A stretch of 64,000 bases of DNA from Monocercomonoides exilis. Taxonomy: Eukaryota; Preaxostyla; Oxymonadida; Polymastigidae. The DNA lies in the NCBI GenBank assembly GCA_001643675.2, contig LSRY02000012.1, forward strand, positions 1,428,501 to 1,492,500, read 5' to 3'. This document shows positions 41,001 through 53,800 of this stretch, in pieces. The translations under genes were made by a program, and so were the position numbers. Positions within the stretch are counted from its first letter, which is position 1. Every line of letters starts with the position of its first letter. The notes beneath the pieces were generated by a model. The model was given only the letters and a program-made list of their open reading frames with translations. It had not been told where the DNA came from and did no database searches.

Positions 41001-44000
41001 GCATTTGCAGCGGTATCTCCTCCAGTTTCTGCTTCATCAGCTCCTTCCTCTTTTAATTTGTGAGTTGAATCTGATTGCACAGTGACGTTATCCTGTGTCG
41101 CAGAGCTAGCTTCAGTTTTCACTCCGCCAGCACTTCCTCCTTCTCCGACAGTCATTATTCTGTCCCGAGCAGTGCTTGCCTTCGATCCAAAAGGAGTGAA
41201 CTCAGAATCCAACGATGCAACAAAAGTATCAACTGCAGCGCATATTCCAACAGGATTTTCTATCACGTCCTCGTTTGAAGCAGCTTGAACAGAAGGATGC
41301 ACGAAAGCAGAACGGTCCAGCTCAACATATTCAGTAGCTCCTCCATTTGCATCCATTCCTTCCGGAGTCAGCGAAGGTGTCGTAGCTGGAGACACACTAC
41401 TTCCAGTTGCTTGTGAAATGTTGGGTTTTCTGGCCATATCTGCAGTGGTTAGGGTTGTTGATGGCGATGCCTCAGCAACAGCACTTTCATCCTTTTCAAA
41501 CCGCACCCAGCTCACAATCGCCTGCTGTAAAAGTGCTGCATGAAGTGACAGTGTTGCTAACATTGTTGCTGGATGATGCAATTGGACGAGTTGGTTAAAT
41601 GCTTCTTCCAACACTGCCGGAATGTGTCTCACCTGTGCGATGGACTGTGGAAACTCGAAGGGAGCAAACGGATGGCCACGAGGAATAAGTGTAATATCTG
41701 TGAGTTTATATACATCCAGCGGTGGAAGTGGAAGGCCAATTGTGGCATCTGTTGAAAGCTGTGAGAATGTCGAAGACACTTCGCGAGAAAAGCGCCGCTC
41801 GTCGTTGATCATACGTGACATCACTGCATGAAGCAAGTTGAACTGCATCTCCAGACAGATAATCTCTGTCGCATATGAGTCCACAAACGATTGTGCTGAC
41901 AAGTCAATTCGCGGGCGGAGTGCAAGCAGATCAATTATCAGTCGAGCGAGTGCCTTCCTCTCGTTCGGATCGCAGCAGCACTCGTACGCTTCGACATACA
42001 AATCAACAACCTTCCGCTTAGAACGCTGGAAGAGCGCCTCACATTCGAGAATGTCAGACAGCATAGCCTGTCGATCGAACAGCGATGATGTCTCTCCAAA
42101 CAGCTGCTCCTTCAGACGTTGAGGAAGAACTGGCCCACTTTTTGTAGTTGTCATGTGAAGCGAATCAAATAGATCATTCATTTCTTTCGAGATCTTCGCT
42201 GACAAGAAATGAGACACAATGCGAAGAAGTTCTGATTCCAAATGTGTCATCATTGTTATGGCTTCCTCATACAGAATAGTCACTCCATGGCAATCTCTCA
42301 CTATCATCCGCTCTTTCTCACCCAGCTCGCATATGTCGTCTCTGTGTATCAACCCTTTCAGCTCTCTCATTTGCAGAGCTGTCAGCTGTGGACAAGCCTC
42401 AAATGTTGCTGGGAGAACTGTCTGTATTGTTGTTCCTTCAGATGCAGAAGATCCGCTGCTGTTGATGTGGCAGGCTCCGCTGTATGTTCCCACACCACCA
42501 CCTCCTCCTGTGCTTTTGGCTTCGTTGAATCCAAATGTTGTCATTTCTGGTGTTGTGAATAAAGTGAATGCAGAAGAAATAGGAAGAGCTTTTGTGTTCT
42601 CTCTCGTCAGAAGCAGTGGTGTCTGAATGGCTGGATTGAGATTTGGATCACCAACAACATTAACATCAAGCGGAGCATGCAGCAGAAAGTCAACACTATC
42701 ATTGGAGATTTTTTGAGATGATGATGCACCACCAGCATTTCCTCCTCTTCCTCCGATAAATCTGTTCTCATTATTCTCATCCAGCATCTCATCTTCGTCT
42801 CCACTGTCTGAAGAGCCATCAATGTTTTTTCTTCGTCTTTGAGTGTTTGGATCAAACTCACCCGGTAGCTTCGTTTCACATTCCCATGGAAATCCCAATG
42901 CATCCAGTGTGATCTTTCTTTGGACAGACGAGAAGTAGTTCATCAGACTCAGCAGACGTTCCCTCATCTCTACACACCGTGCATGACGCAGAAGATACAT
43001 TGCAATCAACTTCCTCTTTTTGAGCCTCTTCACTGAATTAGCCGCTGTTTCTGCTGCTCCTGCTCTGAAAGTTCCTCTGCTTAGACGAGTACCACCTACT
43101 GAGCTTATGGCGCTGGATCTCCCACTCCTCCTTCCTCCACCTCCATCAACACCAAATTGGATGATAACGTCTTCTTCATCTTCTCCTTCTTCATCCTCTC
43201 CGGAAGCAGATTCAGCACCTTTGATGCCAGAGTCTCCTCCAATCACTGAATGAGAAATGGCCTGTGATGCAGTGTCTGTGAATAATCGTTGCTTCTCTGC
43301 AATAGACAAATTCTCTTCTAAATTTCTCCCCACAAACGAGATCGACGATCCCACCACTGACGAAGCAGGCGTTGCTGCTCCGCTTCCTGCCATTCGAGCA
43401 CTCTTACCGCGAGTGCTTGCTGTTGTCGATCCAGGTGCAGATGCAAGTGGAGAGGTGGAAACTGAAGTAGACAGCGAAGGTGATGAAAGTGGTGATGGAG
43501 ACAGAGAAGCCTGAAATGAAGCGAGTGCTGTCTGGCGCGCCATGATAGCAGTGGTAATGCGTTGGCCGTGTGTGTTTGCAAGAGATTTAGCCCGTGAAAG
43601 CAGCACATCCAAATCATTGATCTTCAACGACTCCATTTCCACACGCAGAAGCCCATCAATAGAGACTCGTGCCAGAATCCCCTGTTGATAGTCCTGCCTC
43701 TGCGAGACATGAGGCAGTGGGGCATATGGCACCCATGGTGAGGCCTTAATGAAAGTGTACTGCAATCCATAGCTCTGCACATGCTGCTCACCAAGAGGCA
43801 TCATTGAAGATGTGGGAGCTCCGCCTTGCCGCGACATAAACGAGTCTGAATGCACATGGCCATTCGTCCCATTTCTCTGAGATCCTTCTCCTCTGACTTT
43901 CCCACCCCCTTCTTCATCTCCTTCATCTTCACCGTTCTCATCTCCATCTTCTCTGCCTCGTCCTTTTCCTGCTCTCTTCCCCTTTCTCCTGCCACCTTTC

Positions 44001-45569
44001 CACCCACTTCCATAGCCACCATCTCCGTCGGCTGAAGCGCTCTCAACGCTCCGTGACAGCGGCACAAACAACTCACATTGAGAATACAATGGATAAGTTG
44101 AAGACCGCTTCTGTTCAGCAACAAGATCAGCAAATAATCTGGCTGCTCGAAATGAAAATCCTTCGCTCAAAACATCGCGTGGGGTGTCTGCGATGCTAAA
44201 TGCACGGCCCAGTTGATACAACACAGCATCGAGAGAAAGTGTGTCGCTGATGAGAACTGGAATGGGCGTCTCGGTTTCTTCTTTCATCTTTTCACTTGCT
44301 CTCTTTTGGGCGTTGTAGAAGTCGGATTCTGATCGATTCGGACGGATAACACCATCTGAAAATATTCAAAAAAAGATCAAAAAGAAGAAGTTTACACCAA
44401 AGCAGACAAATAATCAAGCAAACCACTTTCGCTTCTTTCATCTGCTAATCCGTTTAGACTTGTTTGACGAGTTCCTTTTGGCTGATTGAAAATCTGTTGT
44501 GCCCTCGAAACTACCTCATATCTGTGCGTATACGGTAGCCAATGCAAAACAGCCAGAAATGCATTTAAGCGCTTCGATGTTCGTGCAGAAAAAACAGTTT
44601 CTCGAAGCATGATTCGAAGATCATCAGGATGAATGTATTGAAGAAGGTTGTCATCCAAGTTGCCGAATGAAGTGGTATTTCCGCTGGATGACCCTGACGA
44701 GGATCCCGAAGATCCTGATGATTGAGATCCTCCTCCTCCTCCAATCTGACGGCCCATTCGACGAGACGATGTTTTGAGAGTTAGTTTTGGTGTTGATCCT
44801 TTTGGGTTGCTTGTATCACTTGAGGCAGATCCCTCAGCCAAAGATATTGGTCTGTAAAATCTTGCTGAAAGGGATCCTTCTAATCTCTGCAATCTCATCA
44901 ATGCATCTTCATATTCCATATCAAATCTTTCCAATCGTGCAACAAATGCAGGAAATGAACGCTGATGCATTGAGTTTGTAGTACAAAATCGTGTCCATCG
45001 CGCTAAATAATTGCATTTCTGTTGAATGATTTCAAATTTCCTACTTTGATAATACTGCAGCAAAATTTCAAAGATCGTATTCAGAGATATTTGTGGCTGA
45101 ATCGCTGATTCAATCTTAGAAAAATACATATTTTTTCATTTCAAGAGAAATATCATAGAATGAAACAAATAAATTATAAAATTGTAGGACACACTTCTTC
45201 TGCGTATAAATCTGATTCGATTACAGGAGGTTCTGGAAATTTGACTTGAGAAAGAGCTCTTAAACAATATTCACGGTCACCACGAAAACGCTTCAACTCT
45301 GGAAGTACTATTGGAGGTCTAGCTGATGCATTTTTCAATTTTCCATGTTGCTCATCTCGCTCTTTAAGCAACGTCTTGCAGTTGTTTGTCAAAGTTTCTA
45401 ATTTAAATTCTAGTTCTCGCTGGCTCAGTGACAATGCCTTATTTTTCCAATCTGTATAAGCAAGAGAGTTAGGATATTTTTCATGTAATATCCTTATCTG
45501 CTCCTCTTCTTTATCTGCTCTCATGCTGTTAAAAGATTTTTTAATTTTTGAACCACTGATCCTGCCCAT
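32061..45569 (-). CDS. Giant 4267-residue protein with coiled coils, seven exons
   Basis: Exons: 45195-45569, 44424-45114, 38515-44355, 37943-38284, 37792-37851, 37467-37667 and 32061-37354. They sum to 12804 nt (4268 codons) with all six junctions in frame and all six donors of type GTNTG, so I read one gene rather than several. I choose ATG 45569; the longer frame opens with GTG. The N-terminal 350 residues are helical and charged (ERDEQHGKLKNASARPP, ILLQYYQSRKFEIIQQKCNY, LHWLPYTHRYEVVSRAQQIF). The central exon is globular with Ser/Gly-rich inserts. The last exon has a Gly/Ser-rich start, helical blocks and a long coiled coil (about 33150-33780), ending in a basic Ser-rich tail. The N-terminal half faintly recalls the CCDC162/DUF4549 family of flagellate eukaryotes; this is a weak impression. 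A cytoskeletal or flagellar scaffold is plausible but unproven. Confidence 0.8.
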
Positions 45570-45806
45570 CTTCACGTTGAGTTTATCAACTTTTTTTCTT
45601 CTTTATTCATTATTTGATTTATAGTCCTTCATATTTTATTTTTTTATGAAACATTAAAACTGAATCAAAAATTATATGAATGATAAATTGTTTAAGGGCT
45701 GTTTCCATAACTTTAAAGTTATTTAACAGAATTAATAATAGTTTGAAAAGTTTGTTTTCGTTAAAACTCAAATTTTGTTTACATATTTTCATTTTTTAAA
45801 ATTTAG
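45570..45806. promoter_or_regulatory. Divergent promoter region, giant gene / PTB-like gene
   Basis: 237 bp of AT-rich DNA separate two head-to-head start codons and must contain both promoters. I see no recognisable motif beyond T-rich and A-rich runs. Confidence 0.45.
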
Positions 45807-46501
45807 ATGGCTACACGACAACCAACAATTCCACCATCAAAAGTTCTTCATATTCGAAATGGCTCACCAGAGCCAAACGAAGTGGATCTGACAGTTATCC
45901 TTCCGTTTCTTTCTAATTTTGGAACGGTGATTTATGTTGTTACCATGCCGAAACTTCAACAAGCGCTCGTTGAAATGGATACACTAGAATCAGCACAGAA
46001 GGCTGTTTCATATGCCACATCTTCTCAAATCGAAGTTCAAGGACAACTCTATTTCTTGCACTTTTCTAAAAGTCAAAGTATAAACAGAGAGCCTTCATAC
46101 CGAAGAAGTTTGCAATTTTTTAAGTTTTTTTATTGAATATCAAAATTTGAAAAAATATTTCATCAGCACTTGTTGAACACCATGGAGAAAAGATCCTTCT
46201 TGCAACAGTGCATAATCCTCTTTACCCGATTACAATGGATATTGTGACAGCTATTTTGAAGCCATTTAATGTTCTTCGAATCGTTATTTTCCACACTCAC
46301 GGAATTCAATTTCTTGCCGAATTTGCCACACCAGAAGAAGCACGCACAGCAAAAGATGCACTTGATGGAAGAGAAATTTACTCGAATTGCTGCCTATTAA
46401 AGGTTGTTTACTCAACTCAAAGTACAACCTTAAATGTGCGCTTCAACACAGACATGACATATGATTTCACACGTCCCGACCTTCCTACGAAGTCTGCGTA
46501 A
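45807..46501 (+). CDS. Polypyrimidine-tract-binding-like protein, two RRMs
   Basis: Two exons, 45807-46107 and 46167-46501 (636 nt, 211 residues). The first RRM starts SKVLHIRNGSPEPNEVD and runs to QLYFLHFSKSQ. The second starts EKILLATVHNPLYPITMDI and closes with STTLNVRFNTDMTYDFTRP, then DLP, which is strikingly like the end of RRM2 in PTB/hnRNP-I ([21 protein letters not shown]). PTB proteins have four RRMs; this one keeps only the first two. Canonical aromatic RNP residues are degenerate, as in PTB. It should bind pyrimidine-rich RNA and could act in splicing or mRNA control, which fits an intron-rich genome with pyrimidine-rich introns. Confident for family, inferred for role. Confidence 0.88.
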
Positions 46502-46955
46502 GAATATCGCTCTTCTAGGAATATGAGCACAAGGGTATTTTTCTCCGATAAGATTAGAAAAGATTCTGACCTTTTACGAAAAATGCTTTGTGCTTGTGGG
46601 ATCATTATCCATACACCCACACCATCAAACACTAACTCATCATCCATGTCAATGTCACCCCACCACTTGAACCATACCACCAGGCGCCACACGTCATCAT
46701 TCACGTCTTAAATAATGAATACTTTTGATGCCCTTTCATTGCCGATTGTCGTAACGCCGTTTTGATACTGTCCATCGTTCATTTATTTTTTTACACATTT
46801 TTATTCAACATTTTTCTTAAACAGTTGTTTTCCAAGTTATAATCCAACAAATATGTATGCAAGTTTTAAAAAAAAGATTTGCTTTGAGTTTTCTATTCAA
46901 AAAACATGGAATAATCATGCAACTTGTAAATGAGCATGTCACAAAAATTAAAATT
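46502..46955. other. Convergent intergenic region
   Basis: 454 bp between the 3' ends of the PTB-like gene and the cap methyltransferase/F-box gene. AT-rich with no credible gene. Short frames on both strands near 46420-46710 overlap the PTB 3' end and look accidental. Confidence 0.5.
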
Positions 46956-49900
46956 CTATTGAAGCAAAGAAGACACATTTGTTAAAAATGAGAATGCATC
47001 TCTGAAGTCAGAATCAGGATAGAGAGGACTTCTTACTAAATGCTCCAGTTGAATGGACGGATCGGCTATTGTCGTGTCGATCCACTCCAAAGAATTCGGG
47101 GCAAGCTCGCCAGCTGGCTGAATATCATTTTCTGAAGCATCGTCGTCTTTCTCCGTCTTTCTGTCTTCATTTTGCTCTGTTTTCATTTCTGGCTGAGGAT
47201 GATTCTGTTTGTGCTTGACGATTTGGATGATCAGCGATGCCAGTGCAGAAGTGAAGATTGGGCCAAACGAAGTCAGAGAAACAGCACCCAGTCGATGGCA
47301 TCTGTTGAAGAGGAAGCGAAGTGAATGAGCGCAGATGTCAAAAAGAGTAACTGTAGTGTTCTTCCTTTCGTCGTCTTCTTCGCCCATTCCCATCTTCCCT
47401 GCACCGTCTTCATGAAGCGCCGAGTTGATCGACCAGCTCGGCGCGTCCTCGTTTCGGGGCTTCCGCTCAGTCAGGGGCCGCGCCAAGAGCAGCTTCAGCT
47501 TCTCAGCCTGCATTCTCTCCTGGTCTTTCCTCTTCTTCGCCTGCTGCTCTGTTGTGTAGAAGACGCTTCTGCGGTGCCCTTCCCCGCCTTCAGGGTCGAT
47601 CTCAAGTGGATCCAAAATGAATGGCGGAAGGACATACACAGACGATGCAGATGGAATATTGGTTGATGAAGGAGCAATCGGTGTATTCAGAAAAGTTGGA
47701 GCTTCGTATTCACTATTTGTTTTCTGGAAGGTTTCTGAAGAAGAAGAAGAAGAAGATGCAGATGATTGTTGCGAAGTGAATGTGAGTGAGTCTTCGTCGT
47801 CTTGCAGAGATTCTGATTGCATCCAGTCCTTTGGCGATTTTCCTTCGATATATTGAGAATCTTAAAAAAAAAAAAAACACGACAAAGAAAAATACACAAA
47901 ATGTTTGAATAAAAAATCAATAATAAAATGCATCATTCAGAAAAAAATAGCAAAACATATGAAAACGCTCACACAAATGGAAAAATTAACTTTTCTTCAC
48001 AATCAAAAGCGAAATAAATCTGTAACATGAATAACCCAACACGCTCATGTTTCAGTCTATCACATACTGCTTTCGTATTTTCTTCTAATTCTCAGCCGAA
48101 GACCTTGTCGAACAAAGCGGCAGAAATCTGAGTGAAGTAGAAGATGCTGCTGGATCTGCTCGTACGGATGGAGCAGAGGAAGGAGAGGTTGAAATGGTGA
48201 AGGAGGAAATTCGGAAGAAAGTTTGGAAGAAGAAGAAGAAGAAGAAGAAGAAGATAATGACGATGAAGCATTGGTGTGTTGGGATTGCTTCATATTTGAT
48301 CCATCTTTTGATGCATTCGTTAGAATAGCAGGACCAGTTGGTGCTTGTATTGATAGAGTTTGAAGAGAAGATAACAGCGAGCCAATTATCTGAAGCATAT
48401 CTCCTAAAATTCAATGAGCAATAATAAGTTCAGGAAAAAAAAATAATCAGAGAATAGGAAAAACAAATAAAAGGAGAAATAATTTTTAAGTATAAACAAA
48501 TGAAATGTCAAACCCTTTGTGAAAAATCCAGAGAGAGACAGGGCAGTCAGATGAGGCCAAGCGTGAATGAGGTACATGAGCACACGAGTGGGCAGAGGAT
48601 AAGGTGCTGGGAAGAGAGCCAAGAGCTGTGCAGAAGAATAAGCAGAGAAGTCTGTGTGAAGAGAAGAGAACAAGGGATTGTGCTGTGAGTTGGATGAATG
48701 AAGAGACGGTTGAGAAGAGCCAGGGATGAAGTGGGATGAAGGCGAGCTGAATTGAATGCCTGTCTTTCGCTTGTCAAGAAGAGCGAGAGAAAACGAAGTG
48801 ATGAATGGCGTCTGATTAGCAATTTCAGACAGAACATGCGAAAGAGATGAAATGAAGTCATACAAACAGAAAATAGGATTGTCTTTAATTGATGAGCTGT
48901 CAAGGTTATCTGATGAAGCAGCAGAAGAAGAGGAAGAAGAATGAGAAGAATGAGAAGAATGAGAAGAAGATGATGAAGAATGCATTGACCCATGGGCGTC
49001 TTTGCTTGCAAGCACATCAGCATCTGTCAAGTCAAACGAAAGAGACAAGGAAAACAAACGAGTCAATGAAGCAACATCAACAAGAGAAGAACACAAAGAA
49101 ATGGGAATGTGATGAAGATGCAGATGAGTCAGTTGATTGGCTGTGCTTAACAAGCGAAGAGGAGATATTATGAATGGAACTTTGTTTTGCTGATATTCAA
49201 TGGGATACGGTGGAACAGAAGAAGAAGAAGAAGAAGAAGAAGAAGAAGAAGAAGAAGAAGAAGAAGAAGAAGAAGAAGAAGAAGAAGAAGAAGAAGAAGA
49301 AGAGTTCAGTTTGTTGTGAGTGATAAAGTGAGTAATCATTGGAGTGAATGAGAATTTCAATGTTGAAGCATTTGGCATGTAATAAGGTGATACAATTGAA
49401 GAGGCTTTCGTTTGAAGTGCTTCTGCTTGTGATGCATTTTCTCCCAATGATTTGTTATCTTGCAACACATTCAATTGGCTGTTGGCAGATAAATATGGAT
49501 TCATATCCATCGGTTCATCCACCTTCTTCACTGAATCACTGCCTGAAGATGAGTTATCTCCAGATGACAACAGAGAAAGCGCCTGTTTCCTTCTGTTTGC
49601 AATCTCACTGGCGAATCTCTCTCCTCCTCTGATTTGTGTCAGCTTCTTCCTTTCAGCTGCTCTGGCAGACAAACGAGACAGCAGACAGAGCAAAGCAGGC
49701 GTCGATATGACTGAATACGTTGGAAGAGATAGAAGGTGAAGGAAAGGATGCCGTTCAATGAATGAATGAGAAACGAAGAAAGAAGAAGGCGGAAGAATTG
49801 TCGATGCAATGACACTTTCACAGCTGCTTTGTGAATGCAAATTGGATGCAGACATTTGATCACTCACTGATTTGAGCTGAGCGAATGTGTCTTCAAACGC

Positions 49901-50803
49901 CCTTGTGACAGTATTTTGCTCAGTTTCCTCCCACAACTTGATCTCTTCACTTGTCAGAGACAGATCATATACATCAGGAAGAGAGTTGTAATTCTCTGCA
50001 TTTCTTGTGGCTTCAACAATTCTGTCAATTTTTGATTGAAGAAGGCTTGGCAATGAATATTGATCCAACAGAGAAGATGTCTGAAGATGCTCAATTGTCA
50101 TAAGGAAATGATGAATTGGAGACAGAAATTCATTCAATGTTGAATGTGTGTAGTTCTCTTCCACAACAAGTGATGTTAAGAGAGGAAGAGGTGTGTACTG
50201 TTTCATCTGAGATGTTGCAGTGTTATCTTTCTTTTGCGGATTCAATGAAATCGGAGTGCGGGAGGATAGCAAAGGAAGCAGAAGAGGAAACACTGCTGAA
50301 GGAACAACAAGTGAATGCAACGAAGCCAAAGAGGGAGTCGCCAAGCATCGTGCGAGTGGAACAAACTGAGCATGATGATACGACACATGACGCTTCAACG
50401 CAGCCAAAGCAGGGCTGGATTTGGCATTGCCTGCTTCTGATGAAGTCTTTTGTTGTGGCTGCAGATGTGGCTGTGGCTGATTCTGTGCTCGTGTGGGGCT
50501 GATGAACTGCTTCATCATGAATGAAGGAGGCTGCTGCTGTGTCGGATGTTGGAAGGACATCTGCTCAGCTGCGAGTGATGGCTGGTGAATAGAAAGAGCT
50601 CGTTTGGATGTATCATCACTGCTTTGAGGAAGCATTGGCTGAACTTGTGGTTGAACTTGTTGCTGTCTTTGTGCCTCAAACTGTGGATTGGAATTTGCTT
50701 GGTTCTGATTCTGAACAGACTGAACAAGATGTGGTGGAAGAATCGATGTTAATCCTTGGAATGCCAATGGAGACTGCATCGTCTGCTTTTGAGGTTGCTG
50801 CAT

Positions 50804-50839
<36 letters not shown>

Positions 50840-53800
50840 AGAAATAGCCAGCATCGCATTTTGCTTCTGTTGTTGTATCATCTGCACTGGCGAGCTCAAC
50901 ACTTGCTGTGTGTATGACGAAAGCGCCTGCTGAAGCTGCTGCTGCTGTCTTTCAGGCGCATTTGCCTGACCCATCAGACTCTGAGACGACATCATCCGCA
51001 TCGAATGCAGCGAGTCGAGCCCTGCTTTTGCAGCAAGCTGTGCAGGTGTTGCTGGAGTCTGCGACGAAGACAGCTGCGGAGAAGAGGAAGCAGCAGCCAT
51101 TGGAGAGGAACCAGAGAGAGAGGAAAGCAGACCAGCAGCGAGAGAAGGCTGCTGCAGATTGAGTTGTGCTTGGCGGCTGGCAAACATCTGAGAGTTGGAG
51201 AGCTGAGATGCTCCAGGTGCATTGGGGTAGAACGAGGAAACAGGGCGATATTGAGAGAAGGCGCTTAAACCAGACGGCAGGCCAGTGGGTGTGGATGTTA
51301 AAGAAGCGTTCTGATACATTGGAGATGGTTCATCTGTTTGTTGGAGTGATGTTCTTTCTGAAGGCAAATGTTCTTGTGACACAGCTGGAGTCAATAAAGC
51401 TGGCTGAGTTTGAGACAAGTTCGGTGAAGGTGTGGAATAAGAAGTCATATGCTGTGGCTGCTGCTTCTCGAACTGAATGTTTGAGGTTGGCATTTTAAAC
51501 TGTCCTCCAATAGCTGGCGATTCCTTCTGTGGCAGCATTCTCTGAGCTGTCTGTGGAGACTGTTCATTTTGAGTGGGCGAAGGAAGAAGAGCAAGCTGAG
51601 AAATCTTGTTATGGGTGGTTGTGATGTGCAGATGGAACAGAGATTTCATCTTGGAAAGCGCATCTAATGAGGAAGATGTGGGCAGAAACGGGTTGTTTTC
51701 GCGGTTAGACACAAAAAAGAACAGAGGCAGACACAAATGCGTCAGATCAGAAAAGCTTTCATTCTTGTCTTTTTCACTCGTTCCAGTGATTTCAGATGTC
51801 ACTGAAGAAGAATAATGAGCAGAATCTGTTTCATCAGAAGATTGTTTCAAGAATTTATTCAAAATGTCACGAGACAGTCCATATTGCAACATAGGCTTTT
51901 CAGAAGGAATCAAAGAAGTAAATGTTTGCTTAGTGTCATTTTGGATAAAAGCGTCAGGAAGATAAAGTTCTTTAAGATTTGGAAACAGGCGTGTCATTCT
52001 TTCTATCACTTCATTTGTCAAATACTTGTTTGGTGCATTGTTATTGCCATTTGTATCTTCAATGCTCATCCCAGTGACAAAATTGTTCTCATGTTTTTGT
52101 TTTTCTTCAACTGACATATCAGTCGATATTTGTTGCGAATTAGACACGTTAGAAAGCTGACTCAGAACTTCAATTTGTCGAAGAAGACATAAATGTGGGG
52201 GCATTGATTCAGCAGAAGCAGAAGCAGCAGTTTCTGAAGGTGCTGATAGAGTATACACACCACGCTGCAATGGCACCGTCATTTTTGGCTCAGAAGCCAT
52301 CGATGGAATAAAAGAAGAGAGCGATTTTGAAGAGAAAAGTGATTCAGTCAGACAGGTTGATGAGCTGAGTTGAGTTGAAATGTTTGGTTTTTGTGAGTAA
52401 ATGAGAGAATAAGCATCGACAGAAGGCTGAAGAAGATTGAAAGCAGAATCAGAATACTCGTCTGATAACACTCTTTCTGTGGAGAACAATTGCGAAGTGG
52501 CTGAAGATGCAGGAGAGAACGGAAGAGGATACGGTTGATATTGAAGACATTGATTTCCTGACCGATCTTTGTCTGAAGAAGAAGAAGAAGAAGAAGCAGA
52601 TGCTGAATGATTCATGATACTATTGCTGACTTCAGCAATTGTTCTGTTAGCGTCTTCTGTTTTGCCTGGCATCTGCATCCCCACCGACATGAATGTCACA
52701 ACCACACTTTTTCCTTCCTTTTTCGTTGACGTCTGCACAATCTGCTGTGGGTCAAGCACAACAGCTGAGCAGCGGCGCCAGGAGCGGCACACTCTCCGAA
52801 CGACAAGCCTTTCTCTGAAGGAAAGAAAAGAGAGGATTCGCGGAAGCACCAGAGGCACCCACATCTCGACAAGTGCAAAGAATGGATGCTTTTCTCTCTT
52901 TGACGCCTCTTCTGCTGCTGAGATGATTGTGTGGAGTGGAACATATTTGCTCTCAGAAGCTGAGGAATCAACTGTGTTTGTGTCAGAAAACAGCATTTCG
53001 TCGCTGGATGTGAGTGACGATTGAGAAGAAGAAGAAGAAAGATGAGAATCTTTTTGCGGCTGAGGAAGTTGGACTTCACCTGGTTTGTACTTCTTTTGGA
53101 GCAAAAGAGCACAATAGACATCTTTTTGAATTGGAATATGAAAGAAAATTGATTCAATTTAAATGAATGTGCACACGTAAAGAAATTAATAGAAATTTTT
53201 TAAAAAATAAAATAAAATAAAATTAATTAACACAATAATAATGCCTTTATTGTAATCATACTGCATATTTCTTTTTCTTCCTCTTTCCACTCGTCGATTC
53301 GTCTTTCGTCATCGATATTTGCAGGAAACACATTCATTCGCGACAGAAGAGACAGAGCTTCTTGCTTCAATGACTCAAATTGCTTGGAATGGAAAACTTT
53401 CCCATAGAACACTCCAAACGGCTCATACAAAAGTTTTGTCAATGAAAATTTTTCAAACAATCTGAAAATGATGTGCAGCATTCGAAGCAAGGAAACAAAC
53501 ATAAGAGATAGGAAATATTAGTGCAAAAGATATGTGTTCAAAGAAAGAAAGAAAGAAACCTGTCAAGAACAGATGGATGCATTAAAAACTCGTCAGCATC
53601 CACAGACGTGTCCAAACGAAAGCGATATCTTGCACCGTACCTAAAAAATGTCAAAAATGAATGATTATCATAACCCACAAACAGTGAAAAATACAGAGAA
53701 TTTAAAATACAGCATCAAACCTGGGAAATCGTGGATGATCAAATGTCACACAAAAATAACGATTCCCAAAGAATCGTTGAGAAGGACTTTTTTCCAATTC

